Numbered from the stretch's first letter, positions 22,333-32,552 are shown. The stretch: DNA of 64,000 nt from Hoeflea algicola (GCF_026619415.1 NZ_JAOVZR010000001.1:620001-684000); one strand, 5' to 3'. The notes: generated by a model not told the origin, from the letters alone. Numbers and translations are program-made.

Positions 22333-22884
22333 ATGGCTGATCATGGTGTGAACGAGGGGTTTGGCAGAACCTGGACCTGGATGGCGGTGCTCGCCGTCAT
22401 CTGCATCATCGGCGGCTTCATGGCGCTGATCAATCCGTTTGGCGCCACCATTCTTGCTGTTGTGCTGGCGGGTTGGATCTTCCTGATGCAGGGCGTGATC
22501 CAGGTGGTTCACGCCTTTCGTGTGCGCGATTGGCCGGGTTTCATCTGGTCGCTCGGGCTCGGCGTGCTTTCGCTCATTGTCGGTTTTGTGCTGGTTGCCG
22601 ATCCGCTCGCAGGCAGCGTCTCGCTGACCTTGCTGGTGGCTGTGCTGCTGTTGATGACCGGCGTCGCCAAGACCATGTTCGGCTTCGCTTTGAGGCCCGC
22701 CAGCGGCTGGGTCTGGGTGCTGGTCTCAGGCCTGGTTTCGGCCGTTCTCGGCGTGATGATCCTTGCCGGTCTGCCCGCCACGGCAACAACCATCCTCGGC
22801 CTGTTGCTCGGCATCGAACTGATCTCCAACGGCGTGCTGTTCCTGTTCGTGGCGCTGGGACTGCGCAAAATGGGGTATCGCTGA
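22333..22884 (+). CDS. HdeD-family membrane protein (DUF308)
   Basis: This is a 183-residue membrane protein with about six helices in three pairs, ending in a short basic tail (LRKMGYR). The repeated pattern, beginning AVICIIGGFMALINPFGATI and recurring at about 70 and 125, fits the DUF308/HdeD family linked in enterobacteria to acid resistance. Function here is unknown. It lies alone between pdhC and a small coiled-coil gene, all in the same direction. Confidence 0.8.
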   Translation: MADHGVNEGFGRTWTWMAVLAVICIIGGFMALINPFGATILAVVLAGWIFLMQGVIQVVHAFRVRDWPGFIWSLGLGVLSLIVGFVLVADPLAGSVSLTLLVAVLLLMTGVAKTMFGFALRPASGWVWVLVSGLVSAVLGVMILAGLPATATTILGLLLGIELISNGVLFLFVALGLRKMGYR

Positions 22885-22954
22885 GCACGCATGGATGACT
22901 TTGCACCGGGTGCGCACCATATCGTGGGGTAGTTATAGTCCAAAGGAGGATATC

Positions 22955-23206
22955 ATGACCGAGCCGAAAGACATGATTGTTCCGATGCTCGAGGAAATAC
23001 GCGCTGAGATGACGCGCGCGTTTGACGAAGTTGATAAGCGCTTCGATGGCGTGGACAAGCGTCTCGACACCATTGATGGCCGTCAGAAAAGCTTCAACAA
23101 TGCGCTGACAGCCGACACCATGATGGGAAGATTCGTGACCGGCGATTTCGAAGAGAGAATTGGTGAACTGGAGAAAAAGGTCGAACAATTGATCAAGGGG
23201 AACTGA
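22955..23206 (+). CDS. Small coiled-coil protein (83 aa)
   Basis: The 83-residue protein starts at ATG 22955 after a near-perfect ribosome site (AAAGGAGG, 22941-22948). The middle (about 18-45) has a tandem degenerate heptad, VDKRFDGVDKRLDTIDGR. The C-terminal helix IGELEKKVEQLIKG is also amphipathic. It is probably a cytoplasmic helical oligomer; I do not recognise a family function. The upstream extension from 22895 is rejected because of the ribosome site. Confidence 0.72.
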   Translation: MTEPKDMIVPMLEEIRAEMTRAFDEVDKRFDGVDKRLDTIDGRQKSFNNALTADTMMGRFVTGDFEERIGELEKKVEQLIKGN

Positions 23207-23264
23207 ATATGCTTGGTGGTTACAGGCCAGAACTGCCTTTTTCCCCGCGATCCGGGTTTCGCGC

Positions 23265-23903
23265 ATGAAAACCGTGCTTTGTTATGGCGACAGCCTGACC
23301 TGGGGATATGATCCGGCAACCCGGGCGCGGCACCCGCTTGAGGACCGCTGGCCGACGGTTTTGGCGAGTGCATTGGGTGAAGGCGTACATGTGGTCGTCG
23401 ATGGTCTCAATGGCCGCACCACCGCGTTTGACGATTACACCGGCGATTGCGACCGCAACGGCGCGCGCACGCTGCCCACCGCATTGCATGCCCACGCGCC
23501 GCTCGATCTGGTGATCATCATGTTGGGCGCCAACGATATGAAGCCGCATCTGGCTGCCACCGCCCATGCCGCGTCAAAAGGCGTGCGCCGGCTGCTGGAT
23601 CTAGTTCGCCTGCACAATTGGCCGGTCGAGCAGGAGCCGCCGCAGACCCTCGTAGTCTCGCCGCCACCGCTGGTCGAGGCCGCCGATCCGGATTTCGCGG
23701 CGATGTTCGAGGGCGGGATCATGCAGTCGGCGATGCTGGCTTCGTTCTACGCCGATCTCGCCGATGAGGCGGGCGCCGGTTTTTTCGATGCCGGTTCGGT
23801 GGCCGAATGTTCGACCATTGACGGTGTCCACCTCGATGCTGCCAACAGCCGCGCCGTTGGCCGCGGCCTGGCGCCGGTGGTTCGGCTGTTATTGGGGCAA
23901 TGA
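23265..23903 (+). CDS. SGNH/GDSL-family hydrolase (arylesterase-like)
   Basis: The 212-residue cytoplasmic hydrolase shows all SGNH blocks: GDSLTWG at 8-14 (nucleophile Ser), the glycine in block II (VDGLNGRTT), LGANDMK (Asn) and DGVHLDAANS (Asp/His) near the end. It has no signal peptide. It resembles Agrobacterium-type arylesterases of the same length; the natural substrate is unknown. It starts 58 bases after the coiled-coil gene. Confidence 0.88.
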   Translation: MKTVLCYGDSLTWGYDPATRARHPLEDRWPTVLASALGEGVHVVVDGLNGRTTAFDDYTGDCDRNGARTLPTALHAHAPLDLVIIMLGANDMKPHLAATAHAASKGVRRLLDLVRLHNWPVEQEPPQTLVVSPPPLVEAADPDFAAMFEGGIMQSAMLASFYADLADEAGAGFFDAGSVAECSTIDGVHLDAANSRAVGRGLAPVVRLLLGQ

Positions 23904-24033
23904 AAACAAGAACGTCGTCACACCGAGAGCTATTTAATCGGTGAGACGGCGATCGGATTGACAAGGGTCAAGGAGAAGACAGAGCGCGGGCGGGTAGACT
24001 GAAGCCATCTTACACCCACACAGGAGATGATGG

Positions 24034-24270
24034 ATGTCGAACACGCCCCACGAATTGACGGAGGAATTTCCCGAACATCTCGCGAAAATGCAGGAGCTGA
24101 AGCAGGGCAATGCCCATTTCGCCAAGCTTTCCGATGCCTATCACGAGGTCAACCGGGCAATCCACCGGGCAGAAACGGACATCGAGCCAACCGGCGATTT
24201 GCACATGGAAGAAATGCGCAAGGAACGGCTGAAGCTCAAGGACGAAATCTACGGGATGCTGACGGACTGA
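24034..24270 (+). CDS. YdcH-family small protein (DUF465)
   Basis: The 78-residue, highly charged helical protein contains the DUF465 pattern (FAKLSDAYHEVNRAIHRAE, then a C-terminal RLKLKDEIYGML helix). Family members are widespread in proteobacteria; their function is poorly known. ATG 24034 follows CAGGAGATG. A terminator hairpin lies 30 bases downstream, before lpdA. Confidence 0.88.
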   Translation: MSNTPHELTEEFPEHLAKMQELKQGNAHFAKLSDAYHEVNRAIHRAETDIEPTGDLHMEEMRKERLKLKDEIYGMLTD

Positions 24271-24299
24271 GATAGTTCGGATACGCCCGTGCAGATGGC

Positions 24300-24331
24300 A
24301 GGGCGGATGTTGATCCGTCCGCCCTGACTTT
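24300..24331 (+). terminator. Terminator between the YdcH-family gene and lpdA
   Basis: The perfect arms AGGGCGGA (24300-24307) and TCCGCCCT (24318-24325) enclose ten bases, followed by GACTTT. It sits just before the AGAGGAG ribosome site of lpdA, so it could also act as an attenuator. Confidence 0.65.
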
Positions 24332-24345
24332 AGAGGAGACGAGGC

Positions 24346-25791
24346 GTGTCAAACACTTACGACGTGATCATCATTGGTTCCGGCCCCGGCGGCTATATCG
24401 CGGCCATCCGCGCCGCCCAACTCGGTCTGAAGATTGCCGTGGTTGAACGCGAGCACTTGGCCGGCATCTGCTCCAACTGGGGCTGCATCCCGACCAAGGC
24501 GCTATTGCGCTCGGCCGAAGTGTTACATCTTGCAGAACACGCCAAGAATTACGGTCTCAAGCTTGAAGGCACGGTAACGCCGGATATCGAAGCCATCGTC
24601 AAGCGTTCGCGCGGTATTGCCGAGCGGATGAATGGCGGTGTCGGCTTCCTGATGAAAAAGAACAAGGTCGATGTCATCTGGGGCGAGGCGAAGCTCAGCA
24701 AGCCCGGCGAGATCGTTGTCACCAAGACCACCAAGAAGATCGTCGAGCCGCAGGGCCCGATCCCCAAGAACACGCTTGGTGAGGGCACCTACACCGCCAA
24801 GCACATCATCGTTGCTACCGGCGCGCGTCCCCGCGCCTTGCCGGGCATCGAGCCCGATGGCAAGCTGATCTGGACCTATTTCGATGCGATGAAGCCTGAA
24901 AAAATGCCGAAATCGCTGCTGGTCATGGGGTCCGGCGCGATCGGCATCGAATTCGCCTCGTTCTACCGCACCATGGGTGTGGACGTGACCGTGGTTGAAG
25001 TCATGAAAACCGTCATGCCGGTCGAGGATGCGGAAATTTCGGCCTTCGCCAAGAAGCAGTTCGACAAGCAGGGCATGAAGATCCTGCTCGAAGCCAAGGT
25101 CACCAAGGTCGACAAGGCCGCCGACTCGATCACTGCCCATGTGGAACTGAAAGACGGCAAGGTCGAGAAGATCACCGCTGACCGGATGATCTCGGCTGTC
25201 GGCGTTCAGGGCAATATCGAAAATCTCGGACTTGAAGCACTCGGCGTCAAAACCGATCGCGGCTGCATTGTTATTGACGGCTACGGCAAGACCAACGTGC
25301 CCGGTCTCTACGCAATCGGCGATGTTGCCGGTCCGCCGATGCTGGCTCACAAGGCCGAGCACGAGGCCGTCATTTGCGTTGAGAAGATCGCCGGCCTGCC
25401 CAATGTTCATCCTATGGACAAGCTCAAGATCCCCGGCTGCACCTATTGCAATCCGCAGGTAGCTTCCGTCGGCCTGACCGAAGCTAAAGCCAAGGAGCAG
25501 GGCCGCGAAATCCGCGTCGGTCGCTTCCCGTTTGTCGCCAATGGCAAGGCGATTGCACTCGGTGAAGACCAGGGCATGGTCAAGACCATCTTCGACAAGA
25601 AGACCGGCGAACTTTTGGGTGCGCATCTGGTCGGCGCCGAAGTCACCGAATTGATCCAAGGCTTTGTCGTGGCGATGAATCTGGAGACCACCGAGGAAGA
25701 CCTGATGCACACCATCTTCCCGCATCCGACGATTTCGGAGACGCTCAAGGAAAGCGTGCTCGACGCCTATAACCGTGCACTGAACGCCTGA
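24346..25791 (+). CDS. lpdA: Dihydrolipoyl dehydrogenase (E3)
   Basis: This FAD flavoprotein reoxidises dihydrolipoamide of the pyruvate dehydrogenase complex. The 481-residue protein begins at GTG 24346 after AGAGGAG. It has the FAD dinucleotide motif GSGPGGYIAAIRAAQLG, the redox-active disulfide CSNWGC, the NAD motif GSGAIGIEFASF, and the C-terminal His-Glu segment HPHPTISE (numbers not critical; all in normal order). It overlaps the next gene by one base (TGATG) and leads toward lipA. Confidence 0.97.
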   Translation: MSNTYDVIIIGSGPGGYIAAIRAAQLGLKIAVVEREHLAGICSNWGCIPTKALLRSAEVLHLAEHAKNYGLKLEGTVTPDIEAIVKRSRGIAERMNGGVGFLMKKNKVDVIWGEAKLSKPGEIVVTKTTKKIVEPQGPIPKNTLGEGTYTAKHIIVATGARPRALPGIEPDGKLIWTYFDAMKPEKMPKSLLVMGSGAIGIEFASFYRTMGVDVTVVEVMKTVMPVEDAEISAFAKKQFDKQGMKILLEAKVTKVDKAADSITAHVELKDGKVEKITADRMISAVGVQGNIENLGLEALGVKTDRGCIVIDGYGKTNVPGLYAIGDVAGPPMLAHKAEHEAVICVEKIAGLPNVHPMDKLKIPGCTYCNPQVASVGLTEAKAKEQGREIRVGRFPFVANGKAIALGEDQGMVKTIFDKKTGELLGAHLVGAEVTELIQGFVVAMNLETTEEDLMHTIFPHPTISETLKESVLDAYNRALNA

Positions 25792-26039
25792 TGGGCGCCC
25801 TGGTGCCGCGTCCTGTGGTCCTGTCCATGCTGGGAGGCGCCGTGCTTGGTGCCCTTGGCGGCTGGGCTGCGATTATCGGTCGCGGTGCGGTCGAACTCGG
25901 CGCCACCCGGCTCGAAGGCCTTGCCGGAATTGTCGCTGTTGCGGCGCTGCTGGCATTGATGGGGCTGATGCTCGGCCTTATCTTGATGCTGATCATGCGC
26001 AGCCTGCGCGCTGCCGCCACTCAGGACCGGAGAAAATGA
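25791..26039 (+). CDS. Small hydrophobic membrane protein (82 aa)
   Basis: This 82-residue protein has two glycine/alanine-rich membrane helices (about 8-30 and 45-70) and a basic tail (RSLRAAATQDRRK). It overlaps lpdA by one base and the following gene by four (ATGA), so it is translationally coupled to both. The family is not recognised. Its tight position between lipoamide-enzyme genes suggests a membrane role in the same transcript, which is inference only. Confidence 0.7.
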   Translation: MGALVPRPVVLSMLGGAVLGALGGWAAIIGRGAVELGATRLEGLAGIVAVAALLALMGLMLGLILMLIMRSLRAAATQDRRK

Positions 26040-26314
26040 TGAGTCAGCAGATGGGATTCATGACGATGCCCGGCGTCGGCTTTCTGGGCCTGCTGCTGAT
26101 CGGCCTGATTGCCGGCTATGTCGCCGAACGCGCCATGAACCGTGATCACGGCCTGCTGACCAACATGCTGGTCGGCATCGCCGGTTCATTTGTAGGCGGC
26201 GCTCTGGCGGGCGTGCTCAACATCAACTATTACGGCTTCGCCGGGAACCTGGTGGTCGCCATTGTTGGCGCCCTTCTGATTCTCTGGGTCTTCGGCCGTG
26301 CCAAGCGCACCTGA
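26036..26314 (+). CDS. GlsB/YeaQ/YmgE-type stress membrane protein
   Basis: The 92-residue protein has three helices with the family pattern LIGLIAGYVAERAMN, then GLLTNMLVGIAGSFVGGALAG and a final ALLILWVFGRAKR. This transglycosylase-associated family is often stress-induced; the biochemical role is unknown. It overlaps the preceding gene by four bases, and lipA starts 27 bases later. Confidence 0.85.
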   Translation: MMSQQMGFMTMPGVGFLGLLLIGLIAGYVAERAMNRDHGLLTNMLVGIAGSFVGGALAGVLNINYYGFAGNLVVAIVGALLILWVFGRAKRT

Positions 26315-26341
26315 ACGCTGCGAACAAAAAGGACCTTCCCA

Positions 26342-27322
26342 ATGGTCACCATTCTCGACGCCACCACCGCTGATTTCAAGCCCGAAGCCAGGCGCATCCG
26401 CCATCCGGAAAAGCAGAACCGTCCGGATACCGAGGTCAAGCGCAAACCGGACTGGATCCGGGTGAAAGCGCCGACGTCGAAGGGCTACCAGGAGACCCGC
26501 AGCATCGTCAAAGAAAACAAGCTGGTGACCGTCTGCGAGGAAGCCGGCTGCCCCAATATCGGCGAATGCTGGGAGAAGAAGCACGCCTCGTTCATGATCA
26601 TGGGCGAGATCTGCACCCGCGCCTGCGCCTTCTGCAATGTCTCGACCGGCAAGCCCAATGCGCTCGACATGAACGAGCCGGAAAATGTCGCCAACGCCGT
26701 CAAGCAGATGGGGCTCACCCATGTGGTCATCACCTCGGTCGACCGCGATGATCTCGATGATGGCGGCGCTGAACATTTCGAAAAGGTGATCTGGGCGATC
26801 CGCAAGGCCTCACCATCGACCACCATCGAGATCCTGACACCTGACTTCCTGCGCAAGCCCGGCGCGCTGGAGCGCGTTGTCGCCGCCAAACCTGACGTCT
26901 TCAACCACAATCTCGAAACCGTGCCGTCCAACTATCTCACGGTGCGGCCGGGCGCGCGCTATTTCCATTCGATCCGCCTGCTACAGAAGGTCAAGGAACT
27001 CGACCCGACGATGTTCACCAAGTCGGGCATCATGGTGGGGCTCGGCGAGACTCGCAACGAAGTACTGCAACTGATGGACGACCTGCGAGTTGCTGACGTT
27101 GATTTCATCACCATCGGCCAGTATCTGCAGCCGACCCGCAAGCACCACGAAGTCATGAGCTTCGTTACACCAGACGAGTTCAAGAGCTACGAGACCATCG
27201 CCTACACCAAGGGCTTCCTGATGGTGTCGGCCAGCCCGTTGACCCGCTCGTCCCACCACGCCGGCGACGATTTTGCGCGGCTCAGAGAAAACCGCGCGAA
27301 AAAATTTGCGGCTGCGATTTAG
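26342..27322 (+). CDS. lipA: Lipoyl synthase LipA
   Basis: LipA is a radical-SAM enzyme that inserts two sulfurs into protein-bound octanoyl groups, producing the lipoyl cofactor needed by PdhB, PdhC and related enzymes. The 326-residue protein has the auxiliary cluster motif [12 protein letters not shown], the radical-SAM motif CTRACAFC, and the C-terminal [12 protein letters not shown] segment with its cluster-donating serine. It lies at the end of the lpdA-linked set, a sensible grouping with the lipoyl enzymes upstream. Confidence 0.97.
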   Translation: MVTILDATTADFKPEARRIRHPEKQNRPDTEVKRKPDWIRVKAPTSKGYQETRSIVKENKLVTVCEEAGCPNIGECWEKKHASFMIMGEICTRACAFCNVSTGKPNALDMNEPENVANAVKQMGLTHVVITSVDRDDLDDGGAEHFEKVIWAIRKASPSTTIEILTPDFLRKPGALERVVAAKPDVFNHNLETVPSNYLTVRPGARYFHSIRLLQKVKELDPTMFTKSGIMVGLGETRNEVLQLMDDLRVADVDFITIGQYLQPTRKHHEVMSFVTPDEFKSYETIAYTKGFLMVSASPLTRSSHHAGDDFARLRENRAKKFAAAI

Positions 27323-27355
27323 TGACCTGTTTGCTTGAGTGGAGCCCGGTCCTTT

Positions 27356-27811
27356 TCATCCGCACTTGAGAGCGCTCCTGAGTTCGCGGGCGGCGCTCTT
27401 CAGTTCTTCGGCGGACGCGCGTGGCGCTGAAACAAATGTGAGATCGGTCTGTTTGATATAGAGGCGCGAGGTTATGTCAGTCTTGTCCACCATCGGCACC
27501 AAATGCGCATGAGCGTGGGCGATGTCGCCGCCCGAAAACAGGAACGCCACGCGCTCAACGTCGTAGATCCGCTTCTGAGCGCGGGCGACCATCTGACCAG
27601 TGGCGAAAATCTCTGCGGCCAGATCGCCCGGCAAATCTTCAAAATAGGCGAAATGTTGAAGTGGTATGATCTGAACATGGCCGCGGCGGATTGGACAAAT
27701 ATCAAGAAAGGCCAAAATATTTTCATTCTTGAATATGGCTTCGGTCCCGACGTGCCCCTGAGCCATGTTGCAGAACAGACACGACGACAAATGTTCGGCT
27801 TCCACTTTCAT
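27356..27811 (-). CDS. HIT-family protein
   Basis: This 151-residue member of the histidine-triad nucleotide hydrolase/transferase superfamily has the motif HAHAHLVP. It opens CLFCNMAQGH, a CxxC-containing start typical of the family, then ILAFLDICPIRRGHVQIIP. ATG 27811 was chosen because the frame further upstream (to 28009) is not family-like and lies in the gap to the divergent gene. It converges with lipA. The substrate is probably a nucleotide conjugate. Confidence 0.88.
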   Translation of the reverse strand: MKVEAEHLSSCLFCNMAQGHVGTEAIFKNENILAFLDICPIRRGHVQIIPLQHFAYFEDLPGDLAAEIFATGQMVARAQKRIYDVERVAFLFSGGDIAHAHAHLVPMVDKTDITSRLYIKQTDLTFVSAPRASAEELKSAARELRSALKCG

Positions 27812-28007
27812 CCCCTCGTACGGTAGGTATGGTCTGTTCAGATTAAGCCGGTTTCTAGAATACGCAATCGTGCACGAAACCTGAGGTTTGTGTTGGTGGC
27901 GATGCCGGAATCCAGAATTTCCAGGGGTATCCGCTACCGGAGCTTTGAAGTCATTGCCGGATGTCCAAATTCCTTGATATTTTCGGCTCTGCCGATTAAC
28001 TGCCTGC

Positions 28008-28469
28008 ATGCCATCTTATGAGACCAAACGCCCGGTTCCGCACTCACCGCGCCAGATGTTCGATCTGGTTGCCGATGTCGAGCGCTATCCTGAGTTCCTG
28101 CCGCTGTGTGAGGCGCTCTCTGTGCGCTCGCGCAAGGAACGCGACGGCAAGACCTTGCTGATTGCCGACATGACGGTGGGCTACAAAGCAATCCGCGAAA
28201 CCTTCACCAGTCAGGTGCTGCTCAAGCCTGATGAGCTTGCCATCGATGTCAAATACCTCGATGGCCCGTTCAAGTATCTCGACAACCGCTGGCGCTTCGA
28301 ACCGCACGAGGGCGGTGGTTGCGAAGTGTGCTTCTATATCGAGTACGAGTTCAAGAGCCGGATGCTTGGCGCACTGATGGGGGCGATGTTCGATCGCGCC
28401 TTTCGCATGTTCGCCGAAGCATTCGAAAAGCGCGCTGTCGAGATCTACGGCGCGGCCGGCGACGTCTGA
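28008..28469 (+). CDS. COQ10/RatA-type START-domain protein
   Basis: The 153-residue protein matches the polyketide-cyclase/START-like COQ10-RatA family from its first residues: SPRQMFDLVADVERYPEFLP, with the YLDGPFKYLDNRWRF block and the C-terminal helix MFDRAFRMFAEAFEKRA. In alphaproteobacteria and mitochondria it is thought to chaperone ubiquinone; a ribosome-toxin role (RatA) was proposed in E. coli. Its last 25 bases overlap the 3' end of the convergent cinA gene. Confidence 0.88.
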   Translation: MPSYETKRPVPHSPRQMFDLVADVERYPEFLPLCEALSVRSRKERDGKTLLIADMTVGYKAIRETFTSQVLLKPDELAIDVKYLDGPFKYLDNRWRFEPHEGGGCEVCFYIEYEFKSRMLGALMGAMFDRAFRMFAEAFEKRAVEIYGAAGDV

Positions 28470-28999
28470 TTTCCACTGCCCTGGGTGGCGCGGCCGATCA
28501 GTGCTTCAAGTGCCGCACGCACTGTCGCGGCGCGGATCATGTCGCGGCTCCAGCTTGGGTCCCAGCGCAATTCCACAACGCTGGTCAGGTCCCCGGGCCC
28601 CGATAGCCCCATCCAGACCAGCCCGACCGGCTTCATCGGTGTACCACCGCCCGGTCCGGCTACGCCGGTGACCGACACCGCATAGCCCGCCCGCGAGCGC
28701 CGCCGCGCACCCAGCACCATCTCGGTGGCCGTTTGCGCCGAGACGGCGCCGAAGGCTTCCAGTGTGGCCGGCCTGACGCCGAGCATGTCCTGCTTGGCTT
28801 CGTTGGAATAGGTCACGAAACCACGGTCAAACACCGCTGATGATCCGGCTATGTCGGTGATCGCGCCGGCAATCAGCCCACCGGTACAGGATTCCGCGGT
28901 GGCGACCATTGCGCCCGCAACCGACATCGCCTGAAGCAGTTCTTCGGCCAGAGCGCGGCAGTCGGCCTGCAGGTCCGCAAGGGTCTCGGCTTCGCTCAT
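28445..28999 (-). CDS. CinA C-terminal-domain protein (nicotinamide-nucleotide amidohydrolase, PncC type)
   Basis: The 184-residue stand-alone CinA domain probably deamidates nicotinamide mononucleotide for NAD salvage. It shows [18 protein letters not shown] (about 33-50), [16 protein letters not shown] and [16 protein letters not shown]. The larger N-terminal MoCo-like domain of full CinA is absent. The ATG overlaps the ispDF stop by four bases. Its 3' end overlaps the convergent COQ10-like gene by 25 bases. Confidence 0.92.
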   Translation of the reverse strand: MSEAETLADLQADCRALAEELLQAMSVAGAMVATAESCTGGLIAGAITDIAGSSAVFDRGFVTYSNEAKQDMLGVRPATLEAFGAVSAQTATEMVLGARRRSRAGYAVSVTGVAGPGGGTPMKPVGLVWMGLSGPGDLTSVVELRWDPSWSRDMIRAATVRAALEALIGRATQGSGNQTSPAAP

Positions 29000-30228
29000 G
29001 ATGGCTCTCCAAATACCACGGTTGCCGTGGCGATCGCGGCGATGCCCTCACGGCGGCCGATGGAGCCTATGGTTTCGTTGGTGGTGGCCTTGACTGAACA
29101 GCGGTCGAGCGAAATGCCGAGGATGCGGGCGAGATTGGTGCGCATCACCTGACGGTGCGGCCCGATCTTCGGGGCTTCGGCAATCAGTGACACGTCGGCG
29201 TTCATGATTGTACCGCCGGCGCTGCGGACAATCTCGACCGCGCGAGTGAGAAAGACCTCCGAAGCAACGCCCCGCCACTCGGGCTCGGATGGCGGAAAGT
29301 GATCGCCGATGTCGCCGGCGCCGCAGGTGGCCAGCAGCGCGTCGGTCAGCGCGTGCAGCGCCACGTCTGCGTCGGAATGGCCGTCAAGCCGTTGGTTATG
29401 GGCAATGTCGATGCCGCAGAGCGTGACATGTGTGCCGGCAACCAGCCTGTGCACATCGTAACCATTGCCGGTGCGCACATCCGGCAGGGCCGCGGCCGGT
29501 CGTGCCTGAGAAGAGAGCCGTTCGTCAGCCATGGCGAGATCCTCCGCAGTGGTGAGTTTGACATTGACCGGACTGCCCGGCGTGAGCCGCACGGTCAACC
29601 CGGCCCATTCGGCAATGGCGCAATCATCTGTGAATTCCGCCCCCGTTTCGGTGACGGCGCGCGCATGGGCGGCGCTAATTGAAGCGAAATCAAATCCTTG
29701 AGGTGTCTGTGCACCAAACAATCCGGCCCGGGCGATGGTGTCGGTGACATTGCCTTCGGCGTCGCCACGCTTGAGCGTGTCGGCCACCGCCACAGCGGGC
29801 AGGGCGGCATGATGCCCTGCATCCAGGGCGGAAAGAACGCGATCAATGACGTCCTGTGTGACGAACGGGCGAACCGCGTCATGGATCAGAACATACGCCG
29901 GCCGGGTGTCGCGGAGGGCATCAAGGCCCGCGCGGACCGAAGCCTGGCGGTTGGCGCCGCCGAACACGGTCTTGATCGGCCTTTCCGGGGACAGGCCGAC
30001 GATAGCGTCGGCATACAGAGCTTCATCGTCGGGATGAATGACCACGACGATGTCGCTGCAACCCGGATGTGTCAGAAAGCGCGACAACGTCCAGACGATC
30101 ACCGGCTTGCCGCCAATCCTTCGGTATTGTTTCGGCCCGTCCGACGGTGATCCGGCGCGTTCGCCGCGGCCGGCGGCAACGATCACCAGCGCAAACTTGC
30201 TGTTGTCATTCACGGTGCGATTTCCCAT
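28996..30228 (-). CDS. ispDF: Bifunctional IspD/IspF (MEP pathway)
   Basis: This fused enzyme makes CDP-methylerythritol (IspD) and then methylerythritol cyclodiphosphate (IspF) for isoprenoid synthesis. The IspD part (about 1-235) has the CTP motif [19 protein letters not shown] and HDAVRPFV. The IspF part (about 250-410) has GNGYDVHRL with its metal-binding residues, [15 protein letters not shown] and the [13 protein letters not shown] motif. The start is uncertain between ATG 30228 and GTG 30213. An IspDF fusion is common in alphaproteobacteria. It is coupled to cinA and divergent from dusB. Confidence 0.96.
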   Translation of the reverse strand: MGNRTVNDNSKFALVIVAAGRGERAGSPSDGPKQYRRIGGKPVIVWTLSRFLTHPGCSDIVVVIHPDDEALYADAIVGLSPERPIKTVFGGANRQASVRAGLDALRDTRPAYVLIHDAVRPFVTQDVIDRVLSALDAGHHAALPAVAVADTLKRGDAEGNVTDTIARAGLFGAQTPQGFDFASISAAHARAVTETGAEFTDDCAIAEWAGLTVRLTPGSPVNVKLTTAEDLAMADERLSSQARPAAALPDVRTGNGYDVHRLVAGTHVTLCGIDIAHNQRLDGHSDADVALHALTDALLATCGAGDIGDHFPPSEPEWRGVASEVFLTRAVEIVRSAGGTIMNADVSLIAEAPKIGPHRQVMRTNLARILGISLDRCSVKATTNETIGSIGRREGIAAIATATVVFGEPS

Positions 30229-30371
30229 TTGGCATTGTTGCTGCGGGTGTAGGGGCTCTGGCAGCGAGAAAAAGCTCTTTTGAATTTTTCTTGGTGGCAC
30301 AGCGATTTCGCCTTGGCAATGTCATCATGCATGTCTAAAAAAGAAGCAGCAAAGAGAGATGCCTGAAACAC

Positions 30372-31385
30372 ATGCAAATCAGCAGCGACAGAATTGACCT
30401 GCCTTTGACGATTGGGCCGGTGACAGCACGGAACCGGGTATTCCTGGCACCGCTATCGGGTATTTCCGATTTACCGTTTCGGCAACTGGCATGGCGCTAT
30501 GGCGCAGGCCTGGTCATTACCGAAATGGTGGCAAGCCGCGAACTGGTCACTGAGCGGCGCGAATCACGGGTCCGGCTGCGCGGTGACGGAATTGACCCGC
30601 ACGTGGTGCAACTCGCCGGGCGCGAAGCCGACTGGATGGCGGAAGCTGCGCGCATTGCCGAGGCCGAAGGCGCGGCGATGATCGACATCAACATGGGCTG
30701 TCCGGCCAAGAAGGTCACCGGTGGTTATTCCGGGTCGGCGCTGATGCGCGATCCCGATCACGCGCTCAGCCTGATCGAGGCCACGGTCAACGCCGTGTCG
30801 GTGCCGGTGACGCTGAAAATGCGGCTCGGCTGGGACCATGAAAACCTCAATGCGCCAGCAATCGCCGCACGGGCCGAAGCAGCCGGCGTTCAGATGATCA
30901 CCATTCACGGGCGCACCCGCATGCAATTTTACGAGGGCGTGGCTGACTGGGACGCGATCGCCAGCATCCGCGATGCGGTCAGGGTGCCGCTGGTCGCCAA
31001 TGGCGATGTCAATTCGCGGGCCGATATCGACGAATGCCTGCGTCGCTCGGGCGCCGATGCGGTGATGATCGGGCGCGCCTCGCGTGGCCAGCCCTGGATT
31101 TGCGGCATTCTGGCCGGATCGACCCACGCCCCGAAACCGGGCCCGGAACGCAACGCCATCGCCCTGGAGCATTACACGATGATGATCGACCATTACGGCG
31201 AAGACGTCGGTGTCCGTCATGCCCGCAAGCATATTGGCTGGTATCTCGACACCCTCGCGCCATCGGCACCCGCGAAATTGAAAAGCGCGATGATGTCCTC
31301 GCGAAGTGCCGCCGAGGTGTTGCCATTGTTTTTCGAAGCCCTTGAAGCGGGCGCTGGCGCCACAGATCTGGAGACGGCAGCATGA
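30372..31385 (+). CDS. dusB: tRNA-dihydrouridine synthase DusB
   Basis: This FMN-dependent enzyme reduces uridines in the tRNA D-loop. The 337-residue protein has [17 protein letters not shown], the catalytic cysteine in [10 protein letters not shown], the FMN-binding HGRTRMQFY, and VANGDVNS. It is the nifR3 gene that classically precedes ntrBC in rhizobia. Its TGA overlaps the ntrB start (ATGA), so the pair is translationally coupled. Confidence 0.96.
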   Translation: MQISSDRIDLPLTIGPVTARNRVFLAPLSGISDLPFRQLAWRYGAGLVITEMVASRELVTERRESRVRLRGDGIDPHVVQLAGREADWMAEAARIAEAEGAAMIDINMGCPAKKVTGGYSGSALMRDPDHALSLIEATVNAVSVPVTLKMRLGWDHENLNAPAIAARAEAAGVQMITIHGRTRMQFYEGVADWDAIASIRDAVRVPLVANGDVNSRADIDECLRRSGADAVMIGRASRGQPWICGILAGSTHAPKPGPERNAIALEHYTMMIDHYGEDVGVRHARKHIGWYLDTLAPSAPAKLKSAMMSSRSAAEVLPLFFEALEAGAGATDLETAA

Positions 31386-32548
31386 GTGGTTTCCCGGGGG
31401 ATCAGGCCGCGCCCGATAGCGCCCCCGACATCGCCAGCATGGTGCTCAACACGATCCAGCACCCGGTGATCATGGTGGATGCGGCAGGACTGGTGTGTTT
31501 TGCCAACTGGGAGGCCGAAGCCTTCTTCGCAGCAAGCGCCACGCATCTCGCCCGGCACAGGCTCGAAACCTTCATTCCGTTTGGCAGTCCGCTGCTTGAA
31601 CTGATCGAGCAGGTCCGCGCGCGCCGCGCCGCCGTCAACGAATACCGGGTTGATCTGAGTTCGCCGCGGCTTGGCAATGACAAGCTGGTCGATCTCTATG
31701 TCGCCCCTGTTGCCGGTGTGCCCGGCAATGTCGTTGTTTTCTTTCAAGAACGCTCAATGGCCGACAAGATCGACCGGCAGTTGACCCACCGTGCCGCTGC
31801 CCGCTCGGTAACCGGGCTCGCCTCAATGCTGGCCCATGAAATCAAGAACCCGTTGTCGGGCATTCGCGGGGCGGCGCAACTGTTGGAAATGACCGTAGGT
31901 GAGGAAGACCGCTCGCTGGCGCGACTGATTCGCGATGAAACCGATCGCATTGTCTCGCTGGTCGACCGGATGGAGATCTTTTCCGACGAGCGACCGGTCG
32001 ACCGCACGCCGGTCAACATCCATTCGGTGCTCGATCGCGTCAAGGCGCTGGCCAAGGCCGGTTTTGGCCGGAATATCCGCTTTACCGAATTGTATGACCC
32101 CTCGCTGCCGCCGGTCTACGCCAACCGCGATCAACTGGTGCAGGTGTTCCTTAACCTGGTCAAGAATGCCGCTGAGGCTGTCGGAGACAACCCCGACGGC
32201 GAAATCGTGCTGACCACAGCTTATCGTCCCGGCATCAAGCTCTCCGTCGCTGGTAGCCGCGACAAGGTTTCGCTGCCACTGGAATTCTGCGTGCAGGATA
32301 ATGGGCCCGGCGTGCCAGCCGATCTGCTGCCGCATCTGTTCGATCCGTTCGTCACCACCAAAACCAACGGGTCCGGTCTTGGCCTGGCGCTGGTCGCCAA
32401 GATCGTCGGCGGTCATGGCGGCATTGTCGAATGCGACAGCCAGGCCCGAAAGACCACATTCCGGATTCTGATGCCCGCGTCGCCCGACGGTCGGCCAATC
32501 GAACCGACGTCAGACAAGAACAGTGCGCCGCTTGGCGAGAAGGACTAA
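31382..32548 (+). CDS. ntrB: Nitrogen regulation sensor kinase NtrB (GlnL)
   Basis: This cytoplasmic histidine kinase phosphorylates NtrC under nitrogen limitation and is controlled by PII proteins. The 388-residue protein has an N-terminal PAS domain (about 20-130, [17 protein letters not shown]), the H-box [20 protein letters not shown] near 155, an N-box with [12 protein letters not shown], and the ATP-lid motifs DNGPGVP and [12 protein letters not shown]. No membrane helix is present. It sits in the dusB-ntrB-ntrC operon. Confidence 0.96.
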   Translation: MSGFPGDQAAPDSAPDIASMVLNTIQHPVIMVDAAGLVCFANWEAEAFFAASATHLARHRLETFIPFGSPLLELIEQVRARRAAVNEYRVDLSSPRLGNDKLVDLYVAPVAGVPGNVVVFFQERSMADKIDRQLTHRAAARSVTGLASMLAHEIKNPLSGIRGAAQLLEMTVGEEDRSLARLIRDETDRIVSLVDRMEIFSDERPVDRTPVNIHSVLDRVKALAKAGFGRNIRFTELYDPSLPPVYANRDQLVQVFLNLVKNAAEAVGDNPDGEIVLTTAYRPGIKLSVAGSRDKVSLPLEFCVQDNGPGVPADLLPHLFDPFVTTKTNGSGLGLALVAKIVGGHGGIVECDSQARKTTFRILMPASPDGRPIEPTSDKNSAPLGEKD

Positions 32549-32552
32549 GCTC

